From assembly GCF_015710575.1 (NCBI RefSeq), contig NZ_CP065373.1, positions 4,712,001 to 4,776,000 on the forward strand: 64,000 nt of DNA. The letters are read 5' to 3'. The notes below the pieces were generated by a model, which did not search any database, had not been told where the DNA came from, and saw nothing but the letters and a program-made list of their open reading frames with translations. The position numbers and the translations under genes are program-made. This stretch comes from Mycolicibacterium mengxianglii (GTDB lineage: Bacteria > Actinomycetota > Actinomycetes > Mycobacteriales > Mycobacteriaceae). Below are positions 49,969 through 58,682 of the stretch, one piece after another; the first letter of the stretch is position 1, and each line of letters starts with the position of its first letter.

Positions 49969-51852
49969 TCACGCGGCCTGCTGACCGAACTGGGTTTCGT
50001 ACAGCTCGGCGTACCGCCCGCCACGGGCCAACAGTGCGGCGTGTGTTCCGCGTTCGACGATGCGGCCGTCCTCGACCACCAGAATCAGGTCCGCGGCCCG
50101 CACCGTGGACAGCCGGTGTGCGATGACCAGCGACGTGCGCCCGGCCAGCGCCTCGGAAAGTGCTTGCTGCACAGCAGCTTCCGACGACGAATCCAGCGCG
50201 GCCGTCGCCTCGTCGAGAACCACCACCCGGGAACGTCCCAGCAGCAACCGAGCGATGGTCAACCGCTGCCGCTGCCCGCCGGAGAGGCGATAGCCCCGTT
50301 CGCCGACCACCGTGTCGAGCCCGTCGGGCATCTGCGCCACCACGTCCTCGAGCCGGGCCCGGCGCAACGCCTCCCACAGCTCGTCGTCATCGGCAGCCGG
50401 ATTCGCCAGCCGTAGGTTGGCCCCGATCGAGTCATGGAACAGGTGCCCGTCCTGGGTGACCAGTCCCACCGTCTCGCGCAGGGATGCCGCAGTCAGGTCG
50501 CGCACATCCACCCCGGCCAGACGCACCGCCCCCGAGTCAACGTCGTAGAGCCGCGACAGCAGCGACGCGATGGTCGATTTCCCCGCACCCGACGATCCCA
50601 CCAACGCGACCATCTGCCCGGGTTCGGCGCGGAACGAGATACCGTGCAGGACCTCGGCCCCACCGCGGACTTCGTTCTTGGGCAGCACTGCCACCTCTTC
50701 CAGAGACGCCAGTGACACCTTGTCCGCCGACGGATAGCTGAAGCGGACGTCGTCGAATTCGACCGTGACGTCACCGTCGGGGACCGCGCGCGCGTCCGGC
50801 TTCTCCTGGATCAGCGGCACCAGGTCCAGCACCTCGAAGACCCGCTCGAAGCTGACCAGCGCCGAAGCGATCTCGATGTGCGCGTTGGCCAGCGCGGTCA
50901 GCGGCGCGTAGAGCCGGGTCAGCAACAGCGCCAACGAGACGATCGCCCCGGCCTGCAACGTCCCGCCGATGGCCAGCACACCGCCGAGCCCGTAGACCAG
51001 CGCCAAGGCCAGCGCCGACATCAGTGTCAGCGAGTTCATGAACGTCGCCTGCAACATCGAGGTCTTGACACCGATATCGCGCACCCGCCCAGCCCGCTGC
51101 GCGAACTCCGCCGATTCACTGGCAGGGTTGCCGAACAGTTTGATCAACGTCGCGCCGGGGGCGGAGAACCGTTCCGTCATCTGCGAGTTCATGGTGGCGT
51201 TGTAGATCGACTTCTCCCGGCTCAGCGTGGCCATGGTGCGCCCGATGCGCCGGGCGGGCAGCAGGAACAGCGGCATCAGCACCAGCGACAGCAGCGTGAT
51301 CTGCCAGGAGATGCCGAGCATCACCACCAGCGTCAAACTCAGGGTCACCAGGTTGGTCACCACACCGGACAAGGTGTCGGAGAAGGCCCGCTGCGCGCCG
51401 ATGACGTCATTGCCCAGCCGCGACACCAGGGCACCGGTGCGGGTGCGGGTGAAAAACGCCACCGGCATTCGCTGCACGTGGTCGAAGACCGCGGTGCGCA
51501 GGTCCAGGATCAAACCCTCACCGATGGTGGACGACAGCCAGCGGGTTCCCATGGCCACCGCGGCTTCCGCGATGGCCACCGCCGCGATGACCGACGCCAG
51601 CAGCACCACGGTCCGGGCGGCGCCGCCACGCACGATCTCGTCGACCACCCGCCCGGCCAGCAGCGGAGTGGCCACCGTGAGCAGCGCGCTGAGCACGCTG
51701 ACTCCGACGAAAACCCCGAGTCTGCGGTGGTGTCGCGCGGAGAAAGCCCAGATCCGACGAAGGAGCGACGTATCGGCCAGTGCGCGCAGTTCCGTGCCGT
51801 CCGACTTCATCTGCCGGTAGAGGGCGTGTCGGGCCACCGTCTCCATGCTCAT
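49969..51852 (-). CDS. Homodimer-type ABC exporter under a MerR-type promoter
   Basis: 627-residue half-transporter with membrane domain about 45-340 (RRLGVFVGVSVLSALLTVATPLLAG-like first helix, PVAFFTRTRTGALVSRLGNDV) and ATPase about 375-620: Walker A GSSGAGKST, signature LSGGQRQRL, Walker B VVVLDEATAALD, switch IAHRLSTV. All sites are consensus, so it can work as a homodimer. Start ATG 51852 is set by a -10 element 6 bases upstream (leaderless). It ends 124 bases before the heterodimeric exporter pair on the same strand. Drug or toxic-metabolite efflux is suggested by the MerR-type operator; the substrate is unknown. Confidence 0.92.
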   Translation of the reverse strand: MSMETVARHALYRQMKSDGTELRALADTSLLRRIWAFSARHHRRLGVFVGVSVLSALLTVATPLLAGRVVDEIVRGGAARTVVLLASVIAAVAIAEAAVAMGTRWLSSTIGEGLILDLRTAVFDHVQRMPVAFFTRTRTGALVSRLGNDVIGAQRAFSDTLSGVVTNLVTLSLTLVVMLGISWQITLLSLVLMPLFLLPARRIGRTMATLSREKSIYNATMNSQMTERFSAPGATLIKLFGNPASESAEFAQRAGRVRDIGVKTSMLQATFMNSLTLMSALALALVYGLGGVLAIGGTLQAGAIVSLALLLTRLYAPLTALANAHIEIASALVSFERVFEVLDLVPLIQEKPDARAVPDGDVTVEFDDVRFSYPSADKVSLASLEEVAVLPKNEVRGGAEVLHGISFRAEPGQMVALVGSSGAGKSTIASLLSRLYDVDSGAVRLAGVDVRDLTAASLRETVGLVTQDGHLFHDSIGANLRLANPAADDDELWEALRRARLEDVVAQMPDGLDTVVGERGYRLSGGQRQRLTIARLLLGRSRVVVLDEATAALDSSSEAAVQQALSEALAGRTSLVIAHRLSTVRAADLILVVEDGRIVERGTHAALLARGGRYAELYETQFGQQAA

Positions 51853-51858
51853 GTATTC

Positions 51859-51889
51859 ACCGTAGGACCTCAACAATAATTGAGGTCAA
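51859..51889 (-). promoter_or_regulatory. MerR-family promoter with SoxR-like palindrome, 19-bp spacer
   Basis: Minus strand: TTGACC (51889-51884), exactly 19 bases, TACGGT (51864-51859), 6 bases, then the ABC exporter ATG. Inside the spacer is the perfect 22-base palindrome GACCTCAA-CAATAA-TTGAGGTC (plus strand 51866-51887), whose CCTCAA-N6-TTGAGG core equals the arms of the SoxR box. The long 19-bp spacer with central operator is the hallmark of MerR-activated promoters. Confidence 0.75.
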
Positions 51890-51934
51890 CGGCTTCCTTG
51901 TTCGCGCCTAACCGACACACAGTGTTCAGTCAGG

Positions 51935-51946
51935 CAAGATAGCGGC
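51935..51946 (+). promoter_or_regulatory. Leaderless -10 element of prrA
   Basis: CAAGAT (51935-51940) then 6 bases to the ATG at 51947; no ribosome binding site. The same GGCAAGATAG context precedes the YchJ gene start. Confidence 0.4.
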
Positions 51947-52648
51947 ATGGACAGTGGCACCGCCTCACCCCGGGTCTTGGTGGTCGACGACGATGCGGAC
52001 GTGCTCGCCTCGCTGGAACGCGGGCTGCGGCTGTCGGGATTCGAAGTGTCCACCGCGGTCGACGGCGCCGAAGCCTTGCGCAGCGCCACCGAGACCAGGC
52101 CCGACGCGATTGTGCTCGACATCAACATGCCCGTCCTCGACGGCGTGAGCGTGGTGACCGCGCTGCGCGCGATGGACAACGACGTGCCGGTCTGTGTGCT
52201 GTCCGCCCGCAGTTCGGTCGACGACCGGGTGGCCGGACTCGAGGCCGGCGCCGACGACTACCTGGTCAAACCGTTTGTGCTCGCCGAGCTGGTGGCGCGG
52301 GTCAAGGCGCTGTTGCGGCGACGCGGCGCCACCGCGACGTTCTCGTCCGAGACCATTTCGGTGGGCCCCCTGGAAGTGGACATCCCCGGGCGCCGGGCTC
52401 GGGTCAACGGAGTCGACGTGGATCTGACCAAACGCGAGTTCGACCTGCTGGCGGTGCTGGCCGAACACAAAACCGCGGTGCTGTCACGGGCCCAGCTCCT
52501 CGAGCTGGTGTGGGGGTACGACTTCGCCGCCGACACGAACGTCGTCGACGTCTTCATCGGCTACCTGCGTCGCAAACTCGAAGCCGGTGGCGCACCGCGC
52601 CTGCTGCACACCGTCCGCGGCGTGGGATTCGTGCTGAGGACCCAGTAG
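51947..52648 (+). CDS. prrA: Two-component response regulator PrrA
   Basis: 233-residue OmpR-class regulator. The receiver (about 10-125) has the acidic pocket VVDDDADVL, phospho-acceptor Asp58 in VLDINMP, Ser/Thr in LSARSS and Lys in YLVKPF. The winged-helix DNA-binding domain (about 140-230) contains [31 protein letters not shown] and the closing VRGVGFVLR. Sequence and order (prrA-prrB next to accD3/gltA2 genes) identify the mycobacterial PrrA, an essential regulator linked to nitrogen, respiration and intracellular growth. prrB starts 11 bases downstream. Confidence 0.96.
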   Translation: MDSGTASPRVLVVDDDADVLASLERGLRLSGFEVSTAVDGAEALRSATETRPDAIVLDINMPVLDGVSVVTALRAMDNDVPVCVLSARSSVDDRVAGLEAGADDYLVKPFVLAELVARVKALLRRRGATATFSSETISVGPLEVDIPGRRARVNGVDVDLTKREFDLLAVLAEHKTAVLSRAQLLELVWGYDFAADTNVVDVFIGYLRRKLEAGGAPRLLHTVRGVGFVLRTQ

Positions 52649-52659
52649 CGCAGCCGGCC

Positions 52660-54015
52660 ATGGACTACCTGTCGCGATTCTTCACCCGGACGCCTTCGCT
52701 GCGGACCAGAGTGGCGTTCGCGACAGCCATCGGCGCGGCCATCGTCGTCACCATCGTCGGCACCATCGTCTGGGTCGGCATCACCAACGACCGCAAGGAA
52801 CGGCTGGATCGCAGGCTCGACGAGGCCGCAGGTTTCGCCATACCCTTCCTGCCGCGCGGTCTCGACGAGATCCCCCGCTCCCCCAATGACGCCGACGCGG
52901 TGATCACCGTGCGCCGCGGCGGCGAGGTGAAGTCGAACACCAATGTGATCCTGCCGCAGCTCGACACCGACTATGCCGACACCGAGATCGCCGGCGTCCG
53001 CTACCGGGTGCGCACCGTCGAGATCAGCGGGCCCTCCGGCCCCATGTCGGTAGCCGTCGGCGACACCTACGACGACACCATCGCCGACACCAATGCGCTG
53101 CACCGGCGGGTCCTGATGATCTGCGTGCTGGCGGTGGGTGCGGCCGCGCTGCTGGGATGGCTGCTGGCCGCATTCGCGGTGCGCCCGCTCAGGCGGCTGG
53201 CCCAGCAGACCCGCACTGTGGACGCCGGCGACGAAGCCCCCGAGATCGAAGTCCGCGGCGCCACCGAAGCCGTCGAGATCGCCGAGGCCATGAAAGGCAT
53301 GCTCCAGCGGCTGTGGAAAGAGCAGGACCGCACCAAAGAGGCGTTGGCGTCGGCCCGCGACTTCGCCGCGGTGTCCTCCCATGAGCTGCGCACTCCACTG
53401 ACCGCGATGCGCACCAATCTTGAAGTGCTGACCACCCTGGACCTGCCCGAGGAGCAACGCAAAGAGGTGCTCCACGACGTGGTTCGCACCCAGTCGCGCA
53501 TCGAGGCCACCCTCGGCGCTCTCGAACGCCTGGCCCAGGGCGAGCTGTCCACCTCCGATGACCACGTGACCGTCGACATCACCGAACTGCTGGACCGCGC
53601 CGCCCACGACGCCATGCGGGTCTTCCCCGATCTCGACGTCTCCCTGGCCCCGGCGCCGACGGTGATCATCGTCGGCTTGCCCGCGGGACTGCGACTGGCA
53701 GTGGACAACGCCATCGCCAATGCGGTCAAGCACGGCAACGCCACGCGGGTGCAGTTGTCGGCCGTCAGTTCGCGGGCCGGGGTGGAGATCGCCGTCGACG
53801 ACGACGGCTGCGGAGTTCCGGAGTCCGAACGTGAATTGGTGTTCGACCGGTTCTCCCGCGGTTCCACGGCCTCACATTCGGGGTCGGGTCTGGGATTGGC
53901 GCTGGTTGCCCAACAGGCCCAATTGCACGGAGGCACTGCAACTTTGGAGTACAGCCCGCTCGGCGGCGCGCGCCTGATGCTACGGTTGCCCGGCCCGCGC
54001 CCGGCCACACCGTAG
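52660..54015 (+). CDS. prrB: Sensor histidine kinase PrrB
   Basis: 451-residue membrane kinase. First helix about 17-40 (VAFATAIGAAIVVTIVGTIVWV), an extracytoplasmic sensor of about 105 residues, second helix about 147-170 (VLMICVLAVGAAALLGWLLAAFAV), HAMP, then the phospho-acceptor His241 in VSSHELRTPLTAMRTN. The ATPase has the N box NAIANAVKHGNA, G1 DDDGCGVPE and G2 GSGLGLALV. It phosphorylates PrrA. ATG 52660 follows the prrA stop by 11 bases, with only a weak GCCGG upstream. Confidence 0.95.
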   Translation: MDYLSRFFTRTPSLRTRVAFATAIGAAIVVTIVGTIVWVGITNDRKERLDRRLDEAAGFAIPFLPRGLDEIPRSPNDADAVITVRRGGEVKSNTNVILPQLDTDYADTEIAGVRYRVRTVEISGPSGPMSVAVGDTYDDTIADTNALHRRVLMICVLAVGAAALLGWLLAAFAVRPLRRLAQQTRTVDAGDEAPEIEVRGATEAVEIAEAMKGMLQRLWKEQDRTKEALASARDFAAVSSHELRTPLTAMRTNLEVLTTLDLPEEQRKEVLHDVVRTQSRIEATLGALERLAQGELSTSDDHVTVDITELLDRAAHDAMRVFPDLDVSLAPAPTVIIVGLPAGLRLAVDNAIANAVKHGNATRVQLSAVSSRAGVEIAVDDDGCGVPESERELVFDRFSRGSTASHSGSGLGLALVAQQAQLHGGTATLEYSPLGGARLMLRLPGPRPATP

Positions 54016-54018
54016 GCT
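54013..54018 (+). promoter_or_regulatory. Likely -10 element of the EAL-DICT gene
   Basis: TAGGCT directly overlaps the prrB stop codon region and would give a leader of about 30 bases containing GGAGG before the GTG at 54054. Confidence 0.3.
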
Positions 54019-54053
54019 GCGGGAGACCGACATCGACTGGAGGCGGGACTGTC

Positions 54054-55277
54054 GTGGTGATGGAAGCCGCCGTCCGGGGTGTGGGACTGCTGCCGGCGTT
54101 CCAGCCCATCGTGACGCTGAAGGACCACAGCGTCATCGGCTTCGAGGCGCTCGCGCGGTGGCCGAGCCTGGGCACGGTCGCCCCCCAGGATGTCTTCGCG
54201 CACGCCCGCGCCAACGGCGACGCCGAACGTCTCGACCAGTTGTGCATCGACGCCGCGATCGAGCGGGCACTGAGCACACCGCTGCCCAGCGATGCGGTGC
54301 TGTCTCTCAATTGCGAGCCGGCCACGGTGCACCGCGCAGGGGTCACGCCCGGGGCGCTCTCCCGTGCCAAGGAACGCTTCCAGGTGATGTTCGAGATCAC
54401 CGAGCGCAGCCTGCTGGCCCGGCCACGGTTGTTGTTGCAGCAGGTCGCCGCCTTGCGCGCCGACGGCTTCCTGATCGCTCTGGACGACGTGGGCGCCCAC
54501 CCGGAGTCTTCGGCACTGTTGGACGTCATCTCTCCCGATGTCATCAAACTCGACCTCGCCCTGGTGCAGTCGCAGCCGGATTACAGCCAGGCCCAGACGT
54601 TATCGGCGGTGCTGGCCCACCACGAGCGGACCGGGGCGGCCATCCTGGCCGAGGGCATCGAGAACGAGGCCCACCTCGAGCAGGCACTGGCACTCGGCGC
54701 TGAACTCGGACAAGGGTTCTGGTTCGGCGCACCTGGGGACGCCGACGCTGCGGCCACGGGTGGTCACTGGTCGCCGCAACAGCCGGCGCAGCCACGCTCG
54801 TTGTCGCCGTCGGCCTCGCCGTTCGGCCTGATCGCGGGCCACCACCGGCTCCGGACCGCACGCAAGGCGACCGTCGTCGCGTTCTCCAAACACATCGAAG
54901 CGCAAGCCCACCATGCCGCCGACCCACCGATGGTGCTCGCCGCGCTGCAACGGGCGGAACACCTCACCGCGCGCACCCTGGGACGTTATCGGGACCTGGC
55001 CGTCCGGTCACCGTTGGTGGCCGTCTTCGCTCAGCAGATGCCGGCCGAGGTCGGTGGCAATATCCGCGGTGTCGCCCTCCAGTCCACAGACCCGCTCTGC
55101 ACCGAATGGACGGTGGTGACGTTGGGACCGCACACCGCGGCCGCGCTGATCGCCCGCGAGCATCCGGACAACCCACCCGACACCGCCGACGTCGGCCGGC
55201 GGTTCGAGTTCGTCATCACCTACGACCGCGGATTGGTCACCGCGGCCGCGCACAGCCTGCTCAATCGGATGGTGTGA
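54054..55277 (+). CDS. EAL-domain cyclic-di-GMP phosphodiesterase-like protein with C-terminal DICT domain
   Basis: 407 residues. EAL domain about 12-235: FEALARWPS (signature Glu), LSLNCEP, FEITERS, IALDDVGAHPE (normally DDFGTG), VIKLDLAL with Lys, AEGIEN and QGFWFGAP. The main metal and catalytic residues are present, so it could hydrolyse c-di-GMP, though the altered loop 6 leaves doubt. A Pro/Ser linker leads to a DICT sensory domain (about 265-405: TVVAFSKHIEAQAHH, ALQRAEHLTARTLGRYRDL, then FEFVITYDRGLV). GTG 54054 has GGAGG 10 bases upstream. It directly follows prrAB and could be in the same stress circuit. Confidence 0.87.
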   Translation: MVMEAAVRGVGLLPAFQPIVTLKDHSVIGFEALARWPSLGTVAPQDVFAHARANGDAERLDQLCIDAAIERALSTPLPSDAVLSLNCEPATVHRAGVTPGALSRAKERFQVMFEITERSLLARPRLLLQQVAALRADGFLIALDDVGAHPESSALLDVISPDVIKLDLALVQSQPDYSQAQTLSAVLAHHERTGAAILAEGIENEAHLEQALALGAELGQGFWFGAPGDADAAATGGHWSPQQPAQPRSLSPSASPFGLIAGHHRLRTARKATVVAFSKHIEAQAHHAADPPMVLAALQRAEHLTARTLGRYRDLAVRSPLVAVFAQQMPAEVGGNIRGVALQSTDPLCTEWTVVTLGPHTAAALIAREHPDNPPDTADVGRRFEFVITYDRGLVTAAAHSLLNRMV

Positions 55278-55283
55278 CGCGCC

Positions 55284-55646
55284 TCAGCGAGTGGCGAGCA
55301 GGTCGATGACGAAGATCAGGGTCTTGCCGGAAAGCCGGTGCCCGCCACCTGCGGGGCCGTACGCCTGCTCCGGCGGAATCGTCAGCTTGCGGCGGCCGCC
55401 GACTTTCATACCAGGGATGCCGTCCTGCCAGCCCTGGATGAGACCGCGCAACGGGAATTCGATTGACTCGCCACGATTCCACGAGCTGTCGAACTCTTCT
55501 CCGGTGTCGTACTCCACCCCCAGGTAGTGCACCTCGACGTTGGCACCGGGCACCGCCTCAGGGCCGTCTCCGACCACGATGTCCTCGATCACGAGCTCGG
55601 TCGGGGCGGGGCCGTCGGGGAATTCGATCTCCGGTTTTGTGCTCAT
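55284..55646 (-). CDS. FKBP-type peptidyl-prolyl cis-trans isomerase
   Basis: 120-residue single-domain FKBP, cytoplasmic (no signal peptide). The pattern matches the family: LVIEDIVVGDGPEAVPGANVEVHYLGVEYDTGEEFDSSW-type opening, EFPLRGLIQGWQDGIPGMKVGGRRKLTIPPEQAYG-type core and closing LIFVIDLLAT. Active-site aromatic and Asp residues (Y, F-D, W, Y) are kept. The ATG at 55646 is preferred over a GTG at 55655. It follows the SDR gene on the same strand with about a 10-base gap and is probably translated from that mRNA. Confidence 0.94.
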   Translation of the reverse strand: MSTKPEIEFPDGPAPTELVIEDIVVGDGPEAVPGANVEVHYLGVEYDTGEEFDSSWNRGESIEFPLRGLIQGWQDGIPGMKVGGRRKLTIPPEQAYGPAGGGHRLSGKTLIFVIDLLATR

Positions 55647-55656
55647 CGTCCTCACC

Positions 55657-56400
55657 CTACTGCGGTGTCTGTAGCCATTCCGTGGGCCGTAGCAATACCA
55701 CCTCGGGAACGATGCATGCCGACGAAAGCCGGGTGGTCATCCGCACCACTTCGGCGATATCGCTGGGCGCGATCATCGTGGCAGCGGGGATGTCCTCGCG
55801 ATACGGGTCGGCCATCGGGGTGTCGACCACGCCCGGGCAGATGGCGGTGGCCCGGATTCCCGACGTCGACAGCTCGTCATGCAGCGCCTCGGTGAAACCG
55901 ACGACTCCGAACTTCGACGCCGAGTAGCTGGCCAGGGTGGCTTCCCCGCGTTTTCCGGCGTTCGAGGCGGTGTTGACCACCTGAGCTGAATTACGTGCTG
56001 CGACAGCATTTTTGAGCAGAGGCATGCATTTGGCAGTGAGCAGGATGACGGCCCGAAGGTTGACGGCCAGCTGTTGGTCGAGGAAATCGGCGGTGATGTC
56101 GGAGACGGCCCGGTGACCCGCCACCCCGGCGTTGTTGACCAAGATGTCCAGCGCGCCGAATGCCGCGGCGTGCTGCTCGACGATCTGCTCCAGGAACGTC
56201 TCCTCGGCCAGCGAGCCTGCCGCGGTGTGGACCGCCGGCCCCGGCGTCGCCGTCAGCTGCGCCGCGGCCCGCTCCAGCTTGGCCGGGTCCCGCGCGACCA
56301 GCGTCAGCGCGAAACCCTCCTGCCGCAATGCCTCCGCCACCGCCAAGCCGATTCCGCTGGAGGCGCCGGTGACAATGCCGCTACGAGAAGTTGTATCCAT
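55657..56400 (-). CDS. Short-chain dehydrogenase/reductase
   Basis: 247-residue classical SDR: cofactor motif GIVTGASSGIGLAVAEAL (about 8-25), NNAGVAG near residue 90, catalytic Ser in NTASNAG, and Tyr/Lys in YSASKFG. NADP use is hinted by ARDPAKLERA after the second strand. The ATG is at 56400; the DUF2630 gene starts 40 bases away on the other strand. It precedes the FKBP gene. Substrate unknown. Confidence 0.92.
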   Translation of the reverse strand: MDTTSRSGIVTGASSGIGLAVAEALRQEGFALTLVARDPAKLERAAAQLTATPGPAVHTAAGSLAEETFLEQIVEQHAAAFGALDILVNNAGVAGHRAVSDITADFLDQQLAVNLRAVILLTAKCMPLLKNAVAARNSAQVVNTASNAGKRGEATLASYSASKFGVVGFTEALHDELSTSGIRATAICPGVVDTPMADPYREDIPAATMIAPSDIAEVVRMTTRLSSACIVPEVVLLRPTEWLQTPQ

Positions 56401-56440
56401 CAGGGGATTATGGCGGGCCGGTGTCGGGCACACTGGTTTG

Positions 56441-56689
56441 GTGGCCAAAGACGAAGAGATCCTCGCCGAAGTGCACAAGCTCGTCGCCGAGGAAAAAGAG
56501 CTGCGCGAAAAGCTGCAGCACAAGGAAATCGACACCTCCGAAGAGCACCAGCGGTTGCGCGCCGTCGAAGTCCAGCTGGATCAGTGCTGGGATCTGCTGC
56601 GGCAACGGCGCGCCCTGCGCGACAGCGGTGCCGACCCGGGCGCGGCGCAGGTGCGTCCGGCCGAGGAGGTCGAGGGCTACCTGAACTGA
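56441..56689 (+). CDS. DUF2630 protein (Rv0898c-like)
   Basis: 82-residue charged coiled-coil protein: KDEEILAEVHKLVAEEKELRE, then EEHQRLRAVEVQLDQCWDLLRQRRALRD and a short tail ending EEVEGYLN. Function is unknown; the family is a small conserved actinobacterial protein present as Rv0898c in M. tuberculosis in the same context. CACACT lies 6 bases before the GTG at 56441, so the mRNA may be leaderless. The oxidoreductase gene follows 30 bases later. Confidence 0.9.
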   Translation: MAKDEEILAEVHKLVAEEKELREKLQHKEIDTSEEHQRLRAVEVQLDQCWDLLRQRRALRDSGADPGAAQVRPAEEVEGYLN

Positions 56690-56719
56690 GCCCTGCCCGG
56701 CACGCGGCACACTGATCCC

Positions 56720-58267
56720 ATGGCAGAGCGGGCTCACGATGTCGTCATCGTCGGCGGCGGGCACAACGGGTTGACCGCCGCCGCATACCTGGCCCGTGCG
56801 GGGCTGCGGGTGACGGTCCTCGAACGCCAGGATCACGTGGGTGGGGCCGCGGTCTCGGCTCGGGCCTTCGCCGGCGTGGACGCCCGGTTGTCGCGGTACT
56901 CGTATCTGGTCAGTCTGCTGCCCACCCGCATCGTCGAGGACCTGGGTGCGGACGTCCGGTTGGCACGCCGAAAGTTCTCGTCGTACACCCCGGACCCGGC
57001 AACCGGCGGACGACGCGGGCTGCTGATCGGTCCGCCGAGCACATTCGCCGCGGTCGGGGCCGCCGCAGACGAGGCCGGGTTCGACTTGTTTTATCAGCGG
57101 ACCCGGTTGGTGACCGAGCGGCTGTGGCCGACGCTGCTGCAACCCTTGCCGACCCGGGCCGCCGCACGCCGACTGGTGGCCGAAGACCCCGACTCCGCAG
57201 CGGCCTGGCACGCGCTGATCGAGGAGCCGATCGGAACCGCGATCACGGCCGCGGTGCGCAACGACCTGGTGCGTGGCGTGATGGCCACCGACGCACTGAT
57301 CGGCACGTTCGCCCGACTCGACGAGCAGTCCCTGACTCAGAACATCTGCCTGCTGTATCACCTGATCGGCGGCGACTGGGACGTGCCGATCGGCGGCATG
57401 GGCGCGGTGACGGGTGCCCTGGCGGCGGCCGCCACGGACCACGGCGCCGAGATCGTCACCGGTGCCGATGTCTACCGGGTACACCCGGACGGCTCGGTGC
57501 ACTATCGGGTTGACGGTCAAAGTCGCAGTGCGCATGCACGTTTCGTACTGGTGAACGTCACCCCGACAGTGCTGGCGGGCCTGCTCGGAGAGCCGGCACC
57601 GGTGTCGGCTCCGGGGGCGCAGCTCAAGGTCAACCTGCTGCTGAAACGGCTCCCCCGGCTGCATGATCAGACCGTGGCACCGGAACAGGCCTTCGGCGGC
57701 ACCTTTCACATCAACGAGACGTGGAGCCAACTCGACACTGCGTACACGCGCGCCGCCGACGGCGCCATCCCCGACCCACTGCCGTGCGAGATCTACTGCC
57801 ACTCATTGTCGGATCCGTCCATCCTGTCACCGCAGTTGCGCGCCGCCGGGGCGCAGACGTTGACGGTGTTCGGGTTGCACACCCCGCACGCGCTGGTCTC
57901 CGGCCGGGACCCCGACCAGATCCGGGAACAGCTCACCGAGGCTGCCTTGGCGTCGCTGAATTCGGTTCTGGCCGAACCAATTCAAGAGCTGCTGCTGACC
58001 GACCGCGACGGCAGACCCTGCGTCGAGACGAAGACCACTGCCGACCTCGAAGGCACGCTCGCGATGACAGCGGGCAACATCTTCCACGGCGGGCTGAGTT
58101 GGCCGTTCGCCGATGACGACGATCCACTGGACACCCCGGCGAGGCAATGGGGTGTAGCGACCGACCATGAACGGATCCTGTTGTGCGGCTCAGGTTCTCG
58201 GCGCGGCGGGGCGGTGTCCGGTATCGGCGGCCACAACGCGGCGATGGCGGTGCTGGCCGGCCGCTGA
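56720..58267 (+). CDS. Phytoene-dehydrogenase-like FAD/NAD(P) oxidoreductase (Rv0897c-like)
   Basis: 515-residue flavoprotein of the phytoene desaturase/CrtI superfamily. The N-terminal dinucleotide motif is VVIVGGGHNGLTAAAYLARAG followed by the acidic strand end VLERQDHVGG; the C-terminal FAD motif is LLCGSGSRRGGAVSGIGGHNAAM. No carotenoid genes lie nearby, so the substrate is unknown. The homologue Rv0897c occupies the same place beside the DUF2630 gene in M. tuberculosis. Its stop is one base from the convergent MarR gene. Confidence 0.92.
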   Translation: MAERAHDVVIVGGGHNGLTAAAYLARAGLRVTVLERQDHVGGAAVSARAFAGVDARLSRYSYLVSLLPTRIVEDLGADVRLARRKFSSYTPDPATGGRRGLLIGPPSTFAAVGAAADEAGFDLFYQRTRLVTERLWPTLLQPLPTRAAARRLVAEDPDSAAAWHALIEEPIGTAITAAVRNDLVRGVMATDALIGTFARLDEQSLTQNICLLYHLIGGDWDVPIGGMGAVTGALAAAATDHGAEIVTGADVYRVHPDGSVHYRVDGQSRSAHARFVLVNVTPTVLAGLLGEPAPVSAPGAQLKVNLLLKRLPRLHDQTVAPEQAFGGTFHINETWSQLDTAYTRAADGAIPDPLPCEIYCHSLSDPSILSPQLRAAGAQTLTVFGLHTPHALVSGRDPDQIREQLTEAALASLNSVLAEPIQELLLTDRDGRPCVETKTTADLEGTLAMTAGNIFHGGLSWPFADDDDPLDTPARQWGVATDHERILLCGSGSRRGGAVSGIGGHNAAMAVLAGR

Positions 58268-58268
58268 C

Positions 58269-58682
58269 TCAGGACAACTTGTCCAGGATCCGTCGCAGCG
58301 CCGTGAGGTCATCGTCACCGAGTGCCGCCAATCCGTCTGGTGCCGGGTCGGCTATTGCGTCCAGGGCGGCGACAACGGCCCGGCCCTGCTCGGTCAGCGA
58401 CACCAGTTTCGAGCGCCGGTTCGTCGGGTCGACCTCTCGGGTGACCAACCCACGTGATTCCAGGTCGTTGACGGCCACGGTGGCCGCGGGGGCATCCACG
58501 GTGGCGTGTTCGGCGACCTGTTTCACTGTCAGCGGAGTGCGGGCCAGCCGCCGCAGGATCCGGATCCGGGAGAACGGCAGCCCGGACTGCTCGACCACGG
58601 CTCGGCGCCAGGTGTCGCGGTTGTCGAAGACGAAGCGGGCCAGGTCCCGCCATACCGCGTCAGCTGTGTTGTTGTCCGGCAT
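58269..58682 (-). CDS. MarR-family transcriptional regulator
   Basis: 137-residue winged-helix regulator: FSRIRILRRLARTPLTVKQVAEHATVDAPAATVAVNDLESRGLV forms the DNA-binding part, with the wing TREVDPTNRRSKLVSLTEQG. The start lies inside the end of the MFS efflux gene (23-base overlap), so pump and regulator share one mRNA. It probably represses the operon at the tandem sites around the MFS start. The inducer is unknown. Confidence 0.92.
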   Translation of the reverse strand: MPDNNTADAVWRDLARFVFDNRDTWRRAVVEQSGLPFSRIRILRRLARTPLTVKQVAEHATVDAPAATVAVNDLESRGLVTREVDPTNRRSKLVSLTEQGRAVVAALDAIADPAPDGLAALGDDDLTALRRILDKLS

